This document shows, in pieces, positions 1-6,536 of a stretch of 11,070 nt of DNA (position 1 is the stretch's first letter; each line of letters begins with the position of its first letter). The DNA is from an uncultured Flavobacteriales bacterium (lineage in GTDB: Bacteria > Bacteroidota > Bacteroidia > Palsa-965). Location of the stretch: NCBI GenBank assembly GCA_937974275.1, contig CALJIF010000135.1, positions 1 to 11,070 on the forward strand, in the 5' to 3' direction. The notes beneath the pieces were generated by a model. It made no database searches. It was not told the origin of the DNA and worked only from the letters and a program-made list of their open reading frames with translations. The position numbers were made by a program, and so were the translations under genes.

Positions 1-263
1 TGTTGGGTAAACAGGCGTTGGGATTGGCATACGTGGGTGCAAATTCCATGGAAAGCGGAAAGTTTATATCCGCACACGATTCACTGATTTCACGCAAACT
101 GGCTTGGGTGCTGTGTGGTGGCGATTTGTCACAACCAACATTAGTGAGTGAGAAGTATTTGCTCGATCTGGAACGTGAAGCTTTTCTTTCGCTGTGTGGT
201 GAACGGAAATCGTTGGAACGCATGCAGTCGATTTTGCAGGGTGGTAAAGTGTTGCGCAATTAA
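1..263 (+). CDS. fadN: FadN-type 3-hydroxyacyl-CoA dehydrogenase / enoyl-CoA hydratase, C-terminal end (5' partial)
   Basis: The reading frame is open from the left edge and ends with TAA at 261-263, so only about the last 87 residues of a larger protein are present. The TTG at position 3 is not a real start. The tail contains LLDLEREAFLSLCGE and ends GGKVLRN, which I recognise as the typical C-terminus of the large FadN-type bifunctional enzymes of Bacillus and Bacteroidota. Such enzymes carry an N-terminal NAD-binding 3-hydroxyacyl-CoA dehydrogenase and a C-terminal crotonase-fold part, and catalyse hydration and oxidation in beta-oxidation. The visible part contains no catalytic residues, so the call rests on the tail signature and on the thiolase and acyl-CoA dehydrogenase genes downstream on the same strand. 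The gap to the thiolase is 47 bases. Confidence 0.8.
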   Translation, partial: LGKQALGLAYVGANSMESGKFISAHDSLISRKLAWVLCGGDLSQPTLVSEKYLLDLEREAFLSLCGERKSLERMQSILQGGKVLRN

Positions 264-276
264 TAGTATTCGCGGT

Positions 277-293
277 TATTAAATAGTTTAATA
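277..293. repeat. 17-bp inverted repeat between fadN and thiolase genes
   Basis: TATTAAA (277-283) and TTTAATA (287-293) are perfect inverted repeats around a 3-base spacer TAG. The element lies 17 bases before the thiolase ATG. It could be a small operator for a dimeric regulator or a weak mRNA hairpin. It is purely AT in the arms, so chance is a real alternative, and there is no T-run after it to suggest a terminator. Confidence 0.35.
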
Positions 294-310
294 CGATAAA
301 TAGGAATAAT

Positions 311-1486
311 ATGAATGCATATATTATAGCAGGTCTTCGGTCTCCGGTTGGGAAAGCGCCCAAGGGTGTTTTTCGTTTTTTACGTCCCGATGATCTTGCC
401 GCACAAGTTATTCGTCAAGTGGTAGCGCAGATTCCGCAATTGGATAAAGAGCAGATTGACGACGTCATTGTTGGAAACGCAATGCCGGAAGCGGAGCAAG
501 GTCTTAACGTAGGACGCCTGATTTCTTTGTTAGCGCTGGATACGGATAAAGTTCCGGGTATGACAGTTAATCGTTATTGTTCATCGGGATTGGAAACTAT
601 TGCACTGGCTGCTGCAAGAATTCATGCGGGTCAGGCGGATTGTATTGTTGCCGGTGGTGTGGAAAGTATGAGCTTAATTCCGATGGGCGGCTGGCGCGTC
701 ATCCCGAATGCGGATATCGCGTTAAATCATCCCGATTGGTATTGGGGCATGGGCTTAACGGCAGAAGCAGTAGCGAATGAATATAATGTCAATAGAGAAG
801 ATCAGGATGCATTTGCATTACGTTCTCATCAGCGTGCTTTGAATGCACAGCAGGAAGGCTTGTTTACGAGCGGTATTGCGCCCATTACGGTAAGTGAAAC
901 GTATTTGGACGAATCGGGTAAGCGTAAGCAACGAGATACTATCGTGACGATGGATGAAGGTCCGCGTGCTGATACCAATGCGGATGCGCTTGCAAAGTTG
1001 AAGCCGGTGTTTGCTGCCAACGGAACGGTTACTGCAGGTAACTCTTCTCAAACATCCGATGGCGCTGCATTTGTGATTGTGGTTAGCGAAAAAATGCTAA
1101 AGCAGTTGAATGTGCAGCCTATTGCGCGTCTAGTAAGTTATGCTGTGGCAGGTGTTCCTCCTCGCATCATGGGCATTGGTCCTGTAGAAGCCATCCCTAA
1201 AGCATTACGTTTGGCAAATTTGAATTTAAATCAAATTGATCTTATTGAGTTGAACGAAGCTTTTGCTTCACAGAGTATAGCTGTTGCGCGCAAGTTGGAG
1301 CTTAATCAGGAGATTTTGAACGTGAATGGAGGTGCTATTGCGTTGGGGCATCCATTAGGCTGTTCCGGCGCGAAATTGTCAGTACAGTTATTCAATGAAA
1401 TGAAACGCAGAAACAATAAATACGGTATCGTGTCCATGTGTGTGGGTACGGGTCAGGGAGCAGCAGGTATTTTTGAAGTGTATTAA
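311..1486 (+). CDS. fadA: Acetyl-CoA C-acyltransferase (3-ketoacyl-CoA thiolase)
   Basis: This 391-residue protein has the usual length of a thiolase and should cleave 3-ketoacyl-CoA with CoA to give acetyl-CoA and a shortened acyl-CoA, the last step of beta-oxidation in the cytoplasm. The nucleophilic cysteine is Cys90 in NRYCSSGLE. The NEAFA motif is at 315-319, the catalytic histidine is His347 in GGAIALGHPLGCSG, and the second active-site cysteine is Cys377 in CVGTGQG near the end. All expected catalytic residues are present. The start at 311 is preceded by AGGAA and gives the normal thiolase N-terminus (an early SPVGK motif). It follows the fadN tail by 47 bases and precedes creD by 70, so it probably belongs to the same operon. 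A biosynthetic acetoacetyl-CoA thiolase is possible by sequence alone, but the fadN and acyl-CoA dehydrogenase neighbours favour beta-oxidation. Confidence 0.95.
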   Translation: MNAYIIAGLRSPVGKAPKGVFRFLRPDDLAAQVIRQVVAQIPQLDKEQIDDVIVGNAMPEAEQGLNVGRLISLLALDTDKVPGMTVNRYCSSGLETIALAAARIHAGQADCIVAGGVESMSLIPMGGWRVIPNADIALNHPDWYWGMGLTAEAVANEYNVNREDQDAFALRSHQRALNAQQEGLFTSGIAPITVSETYLDESGKRKQRDTIVTMDEGPRADTNADALAKLKPVFAANGTVTAGNSSQTSDGAAFVIVVSEKMLKQLNVQPIARLVSYAVAGVPPRIMGIGPVEAIPKALRLANLNLNQIDLIELNEAFASQSIAVARKLELNQEILNVNGGAIALGHPLGCSGAKLSVQLFNEMKRRNNKYGIVSMCVGTGQGAAGIFEVY

Positions 1487-1503
1487 TTAAAACACAACAT
1501 TTG

Positions 1504-1538
1504 TTAACGATCCAATACTTTGAAGTGGTAGTCGTTAA
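1504..1538. repeat. Inverted repeat / possible hairpin in the creD leader
   Basis: TTAACGA (1504-1510) and TCGTTAA (1532-1538) are perfect 7-base inverted arms separated by 21 bases. Short inner complementarity (CCA at 1512-1514 with TGG at 1526-1528, and CT at 1518-1519 with AG at 1524-1525) would allow an imperfect stem-loop. It lies in the 70-base gap between thiolase and creD, 18 bases before the creD ATG, and is not followed by a T-run, so it is not a standard intrinsic terminator. It may be an operator or an RNA processing or attenuation element. No known family is recognised. Confidence 0.35.
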
Positions 1539-1556
1539 TCTCGAAAACAAAACGCA

Positions 1557-2912
1557 ATGGAAAACAATCCTCCTTTTCAAATGCCTCAGGTTCCTCAGGT
1601 TCCCGCACCTAAAAAGAAACCGTCCATCACCATGAAGCTCCTGGTGATTATTCTGTTGATTATTATTTTACTTATTCCGTGGGCTTTGCTCGAGTTTCTT
1701 ATCTATGACCGCGAGCGTACTTCGGAGAATGCGATTTCAGAAGTCAGCGAAAAATGGAGCCGTGAGCAAACCGTACGCGGACCTGTATTGTACATTCCTT
1801 ATCAGGTGTGGAACGGACAAAATAATGTAACGTCGTACCTGAAGATTCTTCCTGAAGAGTTAACGTACAAAGGCAACGTCACGCCGAATATGCGCCATCG
1901 CGGAATTTATGAAGTGATGGTGTATGAAAGTGATCTCGCTGTTGCGGGCTCATTCAAAATTCCTGAATATGCGTTGACAAAAGTTGATCCGAAAAAGCTG
2001 GAATGGGAAAAAGCATTTTTAGGCGTTGGTGTAACGGACATGCGCGGAATTAAGGAACAAGTGAAACTCAATCTTAACGGGAAAGATCTTGTGTTTAATC
2101 CCGGCATCGAAGGTGAAGGATTGAGTTACGGCAGCAATGGAGGTATTAGTGTTCCGCTTGAACCCGATAGTTTGCAGCGCATGCCCGGTGCGGAGTGGAA
2201 GTTTTCTTTTCAAATGAAATTGAACGGCAGCAAGGAACTGTATTTTGAACCATTAGGTAAAACGACGATTGTGCAATTGAGTTCAACGTACCGCGATCCA
2301 AGTTTTAGCGGAGCATTTCTGCCGAATAAACCCGCAGACATTGGCAAAGACGGTTTCAAAGCAGAATGGAAAGTGTTGAACTTAAATCGTAATTATCCGC
2401 AGGTGTGGAGTGATGATGCGTTCAATACTTATGAATCGCGTTTTGGAATTGATTTCAAAGTGCCTGTCGATCATTATCTGAAATCGGCCCGTGCTTCCAA
2501 GTATGCGATTTTAATTATTGGTTTATCGTTTATGGTGTACTTCTTTGTCGAGATTTTGCAGAAGTTGCGCATTCACCCGTTCCAGTACGTATTGGTTGGT
2601 TTGGCAATATGTGTGTTCTACACCTTGTTGTTGTCGCTATCGGAACATATTGGTTTTAATGCGGGTTATTGGGTTTCTGCAATTGCAACAATCGGGGCAA
2701 TTACGATGTATTCATCGTGGATATTCAATAATCGCAAATCAACGATGCTCATGGGTGCCATCATGACGTTGTTGTACGGATTTATGTTTGTCATCATTCA
2801 ATTACAGGATTACGCATTGCTGGTAGGAAGTATTTCCATATTCGCAGTATTGTTAGTGATCATGTGGTTGTCGCGTAAAATCAATTGGTACGAAGACGAG
2901 CAACAGCAGTAG
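1557..2912 (+). CDS. creD: CreD-family inner-membrane protein
   Basis: This 451-residue protein matches the CreD (cell envelope integrity/inner membrane protein) family in layout. It has a cytoplasmic N-terminus rich in Pro and Lys (1-26, with a PQVPQVP repeat), one membrane helix (about 27-50), a large extracytoplasmic domain (about 51-314) and five C-terminal helices (about 315-332, 341-362, 368-390, 396-414 and 419-440). Family-like motifs are RGPVLYIPY (74-82), HRGIYEVMVY (114-123), DPSFSGAFLP (247-256) and the final LQDYALLVGS...RKINWY. In E. coli CreD is induced by the CreBC two-component system and linked to envelope stress and colicin resistance; its biochemical activity is not established. 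Its position is odd: it sits between the thiolase gene (70 bases upstream) and the acyl-CoA dehydrogenase gene (24 bases downstream). No regulator gene accompanies it here. The ATG at 1557 has little Shine-Dalgarno sequence, which is normal for the phylum. Confidence 0.92.
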   Translation: MENNPPFQMPQVPQVPAPKKKPSITMKLLVIILLIIILLIPWALLEFLIYDRERTSENAISEVSEKWSREQTVRGPVLYIPYQVWNGQNNVTSYLKILPEELTYKGNVTPNMRHRGIYEVMVYESDLAVAGSFKIPEYALTKVDPKKLEWEKAFLGVGVTDMRGIKEQVKLNLNGKDLVFNPGIEGEGLSYGSNGGISVPLEPDSLQRMPGAEWKFSFQMKLNGSKELYFEPLGKTTIVQLSSTYRDPSFSGAFLPNKPADIGKDGFKAEWKVLNLNRNYPQVWSDDAFNTYESRFGIDFKVPVDHYLKSARASKYAILIIGLSFMVYFFVEILQKLRIHPFQYVLVGLAICVFYTLLLSLSEHIGFNAGYWVSAIATIGAITMYSSWIFNNRKSTMLMGAIMTLLYGFMFVIIQLQDYALLVGSISIFAVLLVIMWLSRKINWYEDEQQQ

Positions 2913-2936
2913 TTATAAATTTTAAATTATTGAGTT

Positions 2937-4715
2937 ATGAGTAATCCAATCAAAGGCGGCGAGTTCTTAATTCGCTCAACTCCGGCAAGTGAAATTTTTA
3001 TCCCTGAAGAATGGGATGAAGAAACGTTGATGATTGCACAGACGTGTCGCGATTTTATCGAGCAGGAAATTGATCCTGTGTTGGATCGTCTGGATACCAT
3101 GGAAGACGGACTGATGGCGGGCAAGCTGGACAAGGCCGCCGAGCTTGGATTGCTGGGAATAGCAACTCCGGAAGAGTATGGAGGTTTTGGGAAAGATTTC
3201 AAAACTTCCATGCTCACTACGGAAATATTAGGTGGCGGACATTCCTTTGCTGTTGCAATTGCAGCGCATACAGGAATTGGTATGTTGCCGATTCAGTTGT
3301 ACGGTAATGCAGAGCAACGCGCGAAGTATTTACCTAAAATGATAACCGGTGAATGGAAGGCGTGTTATTGCTTAACAGAACCGGGAGCAGGAAGTGATGC
3401 CAATTCCGGAAAAACAAAAGCCATATTAACTCCTGATGGCAAGCACTACGTGATCAACGGACAAAAAATGTGGATCACAAATAGTGGCTTCGCTGAAGTG
3501 TTTATCGTATTCGCGAAGATTGATGAAGACGAAAACCTCAGCGCGTTCATCGTTGAGAAATCATTCGGCGGAGTTGTGTTAAACCCGGAAGAACACAAGA
3601 TGGGCATTAAAGGAAGCTCAACGCGTCAAGTTTTTTTTAATGATTGCCATGTGCCTGTTGAGAATTTACTTTCTGAACGCGGAAACGGTTTTAAGATTGC
3701 CGTAAATATTTTGAATGTGGGTCGTTTGAAATTGGCCGGTGCAGCATTAGGCGGAGCGAAGCGCGTAATTACGCATGCAACAAAATATGCGAACGAACGC
3801 CAGCAATTTGGTCGTTCTATTGCGAAGTATGGAGCGATCAAACAGAAGATCGGTGAGATGGCTATTCGTGCTTATGCTGTTGAGTCTGCGTTGTATCGCG
3901 CCACGCAAAATGTGGATGATGCGATCAAAGCGTTGCAGCAAGCAGGGATGGATGAAGCGAAAGCAAAACTGAAAGGTGTGGAGCAATTCGCTGCAGAGGC
4001 TGCAATACTAAAAGTGCATGGTTCTGAAGTGTTGGATTTTGTGGTAGATGAAGGTGTTCAGATATACGGTGGAATGGGTTACAGTGCCGAAGCTCCAATG
4101 GAACGGGCGTATCGCGACTCTCGTATCAATAGAATATTCGAAGGCACGAACGAAATCAATCGAATGTTGGTGGTGGATATGTTATTGCGCAAAGCCATGA
4201 AGGGTGAATTGGATTTGATGGGGCCTGCGCAAAAAGTTGCCGGAGAATTAATGTCCATCCCGGATTTCGGTGAACCGGATACTGCTTTGTTTGCTGCTGA
4301 GAAGAAGGCGTTGGAGAATTTTAAGAAAGCGGTGTTAATGGTTGCAGGTGCGGCTGTGCAGAAGTTCATGATGACGTTGGCTAAGGAGCAAGAAATTCTG
4401 ATGAATATTGCCGACATGGCTATTGAAACATACACTGCCGAATCCACTTTGCTGCGCGTCGAGAAATTAGTGAGCATGAGAGGCGAAGGTGCCTGCGCGG
4501 TGCAATTGGCGATTATGCGCTCACGCATTTACGATGCTGCTGATCGAATTCTCAAGTCGGGCAAGGATGCCGTGAATAGTTTCGCCGAAGGCGACGAACA
4601 ACGCATGATGCAGATGGGCTTGCGCCGCTTTACAAAAGTAGAGCCTGTGAATATTAAAGAAGTGCGTCGTGTTGTTGCAGATTATGTGCTGAGCAACGAC
4701 CGATACAACTTGTAA
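2937..4715 (+). CDS. fadE: Acyl-CoA dehydrogenase (long form, FadE/VLCAD-like)
   Basis: This 592-residue FAD enzyme should make the trans-2-enoyl-CoA in the first step of beta-oxidation and pass electrons to an electron-transfer flavoprotein. The acyl-CoA dehydrogenase core spans about residues 25-420, with CLTEPGAGSDANS (145-157), WITNSGFAEVF (179-189), ERQQFGRSI (287-295), IYGGMGYS (376-383) and YRDSRINRIFEGTNEI (392-407). Glu402 in FEGT is at the catalytic-base position used by MCAD and VLCAD. Residues about 425-592 form the helical C-terminal extension seen in VLCAD/ACAD9 and the FadE of Bacillus, which explains why it is longer than the roughly 380-residue short and medium-chain enzymes. 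It begins 24 bases after creD, so cotranscription is likely. The stop lies only 3 bases from the stop of the opposing desaturase gene. Confidence 0.95.
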   Translation: MSNPIKGGEFLIRSTPASEIFIPEEWDEETLMIAQTCRDFIEQEIDPVLDRLDTMEDGLMAGKLDKAAELGLLGIATPEEYGGFGKDFKTSMLTTEILGGGHSFAVAIAAHTGIGMLPIQLYGNAEQRAKYLPKMITGEWKACYCLTEPGAGSDANSGKTKAILTPDGKHYVINGQKMWITNSGFAEVFIVFAKIDEDENLSAFIVEKSFGGVVLNPEEHKMGIKGSSTRQVFFNDCHVPVENLLSERGNGFKIAVNILNVGRLKLAGAALGGAKRVITHATKYANERQQFGRSIAKYGAIKQKIGEMAIRAYAVESALYRATQNVDDAIKALQQAGMDEAKAKLKGVEQFAAEAAILKVHGSEVLDFVVDEGVQIYGGMGYSAEAPMERAYRDSRINRIFEGTNEINRMLVVDMLLRKAMKGELDLMGPAQKVAGELMSIPDFGEPDTALFAAEKKALENFKKAVLMVAGAAVQKFMMTLAKEQEILMNIADMAIETYTAESTLLRVEKLVSMRGEGACAVQLAIMRSRIYDAADRILKSGKDAVNSFAEGDEQRMMQMGLRRFTKVEPVNIKEVRRVVADYVLSNDRYNL

Positions 4716-4718
4716 GTG

Positions 4719-5822
4719 TTACATCTGAGCCAGTTCCGGATCAATTCGACCGAAACGCTTAAGTGTGCGGATGTGTGAACGTAACGCCTGCATAAACGTC
4801 TTGTTTTCCAAATATGGAACTCCGAATTCATTGCAGGTTTCTTGTACAATTTTAGAAATGGCAGGATAATGCACGTGGCAAATCCGCGGGAACAAGTGAT
4901 GTTCTACCTGATGATTCAATCCGCCGAGATACCAGGTTAAAATTTTACTGTCAGGAGAAAAGTTTACCGTTGTATTCAATTGGTGAATTGCCCAATCGTT
5001 TTCAATATTGCCGGAATCGTTAGGTAGAGGATGGCTGGTGCCTTCGACGGTGTGTGCCAACTGGAAAATTACTGTAAGTATTAGACCCGCTACACCATGC
5101 ATAATCAGAAATCCGCTTATGACTTGTAACCACGGCAGTTCTGCGAAATAAATCGGAACAAAGAGTGTCACGAATAAGTAACTGATTTTAACAGCCGAAA
5201 TTTTCAGGAACGTGATTACATTTTCTTTCGGCTTGTTTGGATTCACACCGTTTTTAGTGTAACGGATAAATTGCAATAAGTCTTTCGCAATCACCCAATA
5301 CAAAGTAATCACCGCATAGAACAAAAATGCATACACAACTTGCAGTGATTGGTATTTCTTGCGTCGTGTATGCGGAGAAAAGCGCATGAAACCTTTGTCG
5401 TCAATATCTTCATCGTAATGCACAACATTGGTATAAGTGTGATGAAGAATATTGTGTTGCAATTTCCAATTGAATACCGAAGCTCCTGCGAGATTGAGTG
5501 TGTAACCCAATAACGTGTTAACTTTTTTATTCGCAGAATACGCTCCATGATTGGCATCATGCATAACGGACATTCCTATGCCGGCCAGAGCAAGGCCCAT
5601 GATGGTCCAGCAGATCAGATTAACCCAAGTGGGTAAATCAAAAACTACCATGGCCACAAAAGGGGTGATGTAAGCGGTTAGTAAGACAATGGTTTTGACT
5701 ACCATTTGCGCGTTGGCGTGATGATCGATTTGATTATCACGAAAATACTGTTCTACGCGTTTCTTAAGAGTTGGGAAGAATGCAGAGCGCTCGGCTTGCA
5801 CGAATTTAATGGAACCTTTCAA
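4719..5822 (-). CDS. Membrane fatty-acid desaturase (front-end / linoleoyl-CoA desaturase-like)
   Basis: This 367-residue integral membrane di-iron desaturase should introduce a cis double bond into a membrane acyl lipid or acyl-CoA. The three histidine boxes are complete: HDANH (88-92), HNILHH (123-128) and HQVEHH (304-309). The third box has the QxxHH form typical of front-end (delta-5/delta-6 type) and related desaturases. There are hydrophobic segments at about 43-61, 66-86, 161-179, 210-226 and 236-255. No N-terminal cytochrome b5 domain is present, so electrons probably come from a separate ferredoxin or cytochrome. The start at 5822 gives MKGSIKFVQ, a plausible family N-terminus, and a candidate promoter lies just upstream. 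The gene is convergent with the acyl-CoA dehydrogenase gene and divergent from the small secreted protein gene. Regiospecificity cannot be read from the sequence. Confidence 0.93.
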   Translation of the reverse strand: MKGSIKFVQAERSAFFPTLKKRVEQYFRDNQIDHHANAQMVVKTIVLLTAYITPFVAMVVFDLPTWVNLICWTIMGLALAGIGMSVMHDANHGAYSANKKVNTLLGYTLNLAGASVFNWKLQHNILHHTYTNVVHYDEDIDDKGFMRFSPHTRRKKYQSLQVVYAFLFYAVITLYWVIAKDLLQFIRYTKNGVNPNKPKENVITFLKISAVKISYLFVTLFVPIYFAELPWLQVISGFLIMHGVAGLILTVIFQLAHTVEGTSHPLPNDSGNIENDWAIHQLNTTVNFSPDSKILTWYLGGLNHQVEHHLFPRICHVHYPAISKIVQETCNEFGVPYLENKTFMQALRSHIRTLKRFGRIDPELAQM

Positions 5823-5848
5823 TTTGGTATTCTATTTTACTTATCCGA

Positions 5849-5879
5849 TAAAGATACGTTACGGAAAGTCAGAAAGCAA
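5849..5879 (-). promoter_or_regulatory. Candidate promoter for the desaturase gene
   Basis: On the minus strand TATCTTTA (5856-5849) fits the Bacteroidota -7 consensus TAnnTTTG except at the last base. TTG (5879-5877) lies 20 bases upstream, in the place of the -33 element. The implied 5' leader before the ATG at 5822 is about 20 bases. The match is suggestive only. Confidence 0.35.
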
Positions 5880-5936
5880 TTAATGTCTTCTTACGGGTCT
5901 AATTTTTAACGTTTTGTGGCAATATGATGCAAATCA

Positions 5937-5967
5937 TTAAACAAACTAAAGGGTTAGGTTATCTTTG
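5937..5967 (+). promoter_or_regulatory. Bacteroidota-type promoter for the small secreted protein gene
   Basis: TATCTTTG (5960-5967) is a full match to the TAnnTTTG -7 box, and TTA (5937-5939) lies 20 bases upstream where a -33 TTG is expected. Transcription would begin near 5972-5975. That is beyond or at the in-frame ATG at 5970, so it supports the ATG at 6009 as the real start of the downstream gene with a leader of about 35 bases. Confidence 0.55.
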
Positions 5968-6008
5968 GCATGAATTCTGACACACAAATTTCAACTAAAC
6001 AATTTATT

Positions 6009-6491
6009 ATGAAGAAGACAATTTCAATGTTGGTGATGTTGCTCATGACTGCGACATTAGCTTTTGCTCAAGGCAATGGTAAACCGAAGAAAACTCCTGA
6101 ACAGCGTGCTGATGCCTATGCCAACAAAATGCAAAAGGATTTAGGCTTAGATGCTACGCAAAAAAACAAAGTTCGTGATTTGGCTTTGGCGCGTGCGAAA
6201 AAAATGGATGAGTTGCGCGAACAATATAAAGGTCAGGATAAAAAAGTATGGCAGGCTGAACGCAAGAAGGCTCGTGATGAATTTCATAATGGGATGAAAT
6301 CAACCTTGTCTCCTGAACAGTACGCTAAATGGCAAGAGCAACGCGCAAAGCAAGCGGCTAACAAAACCAAAGCAAAAGGTAAAGGCAAGCCTAAAAAAGG
6401 AAAAGGTGGTAAGCCGGGTACAACTGAGCCTACACCAACAGGCGGTGATGCCGATGAGCCCGACCAGGATCCTGATTTAGATGGAGAATAA
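6009..6491 (+). CDS. Small secreted Spy/CpxP-like (LTxxQ) protein with charged C-terminal tail
   Basis: The frame also has an ATG at 5970, but the start at 6009 gives an immediate signal peptide (MKKTISMLVM, hydrophobic core to LAFA-Q at 20-21) and fits the promoter, so a 160-residue product is preferred. Residues about 29-113 are a helical, Lys/Arg/Glu-rich segment with two LTxxQ-type sites, LDATQ (47-51) and LSPEQYAKW (100-108), as in the periplasmic Spy/CpxP group of stress proteins and chaperones. After it come a Lys/Gly stretch (about 114-137, 10 Lys) and an acidic tail (140-160, 9 Asp/Glu, no basic residue) ending DPDLDGE, which contains a DxDxDG pattern. It should be periplasmic or exported. 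The function is unknown: a metal or stress-related chaperone role is inferred from the LTxxQ motifs only. A clear terminator follows. Confidence 0.8.
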   Translation: MKKTISMLVMLLMTATLAFAQGNGKPKKTPEQRADAYANKMQKDLGLDATQKNKVRDLALARAKKMDELREQYKGQDKKVWQAERKKARDEFHNGMKSTLSPEQYAKWQEQRAKQAANKTKAKGKGKPKKGKGGKPGTTEPTPTGGDADEPDQDPDLDGE

Positions 6492-6510
6492 TCTTTAATC
6501 ACATACAATG

Positions 6511-6536
6511 AAAGCGTCTTTCGGGACGCTTTTTTT
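6511..6536 (+). terminator. Intrinsic terminator after the LTxxQ protein gene
   Basis: AAAGCGTC (6511-6518) pairs with GACGCTTT (6525-6532) around a 6-base TTTCGG loop, and the T-run continues to 6536. It lies 19 bases after the stop codon. Its T-run also supplies bases of the stop codon of the opposing lipoprotein gene (6535-6537). On the minus strand only a short T-run follows the stem, so termination in that direction is probably weaker. Confidence 0.85.

Noticed and set aside
64..363. 99-residue open frame on the minus strand over the fadN-thiolase junction
   Set aside because: It overlaps two well-supported coding regions, and its sequence resembles no protein family.
1515..1521. ATACTTTG-like -7 box in the thiolase-creD gap
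   Set aside because: The spacing between TA and TTTG is one base instead of two, and no -33 element lies at the proper distance.
4079..4528. 149-residue open frame on the minus strand within the acyl-CoA dehydrogenase gene
   Set aside because: The plus strand here encodes conserved motifs, including the catalytic FEGTNEI. The antisense frame has no recognisable feature and no promoter.
5970..6008. Upstream ATG adding 13 residues to the secreted LTxxQ protein
   Set aside because: It would place a polar extension before a complete signal peptide, and it lies at or before the transcription start implied by the TATCTTTG box.
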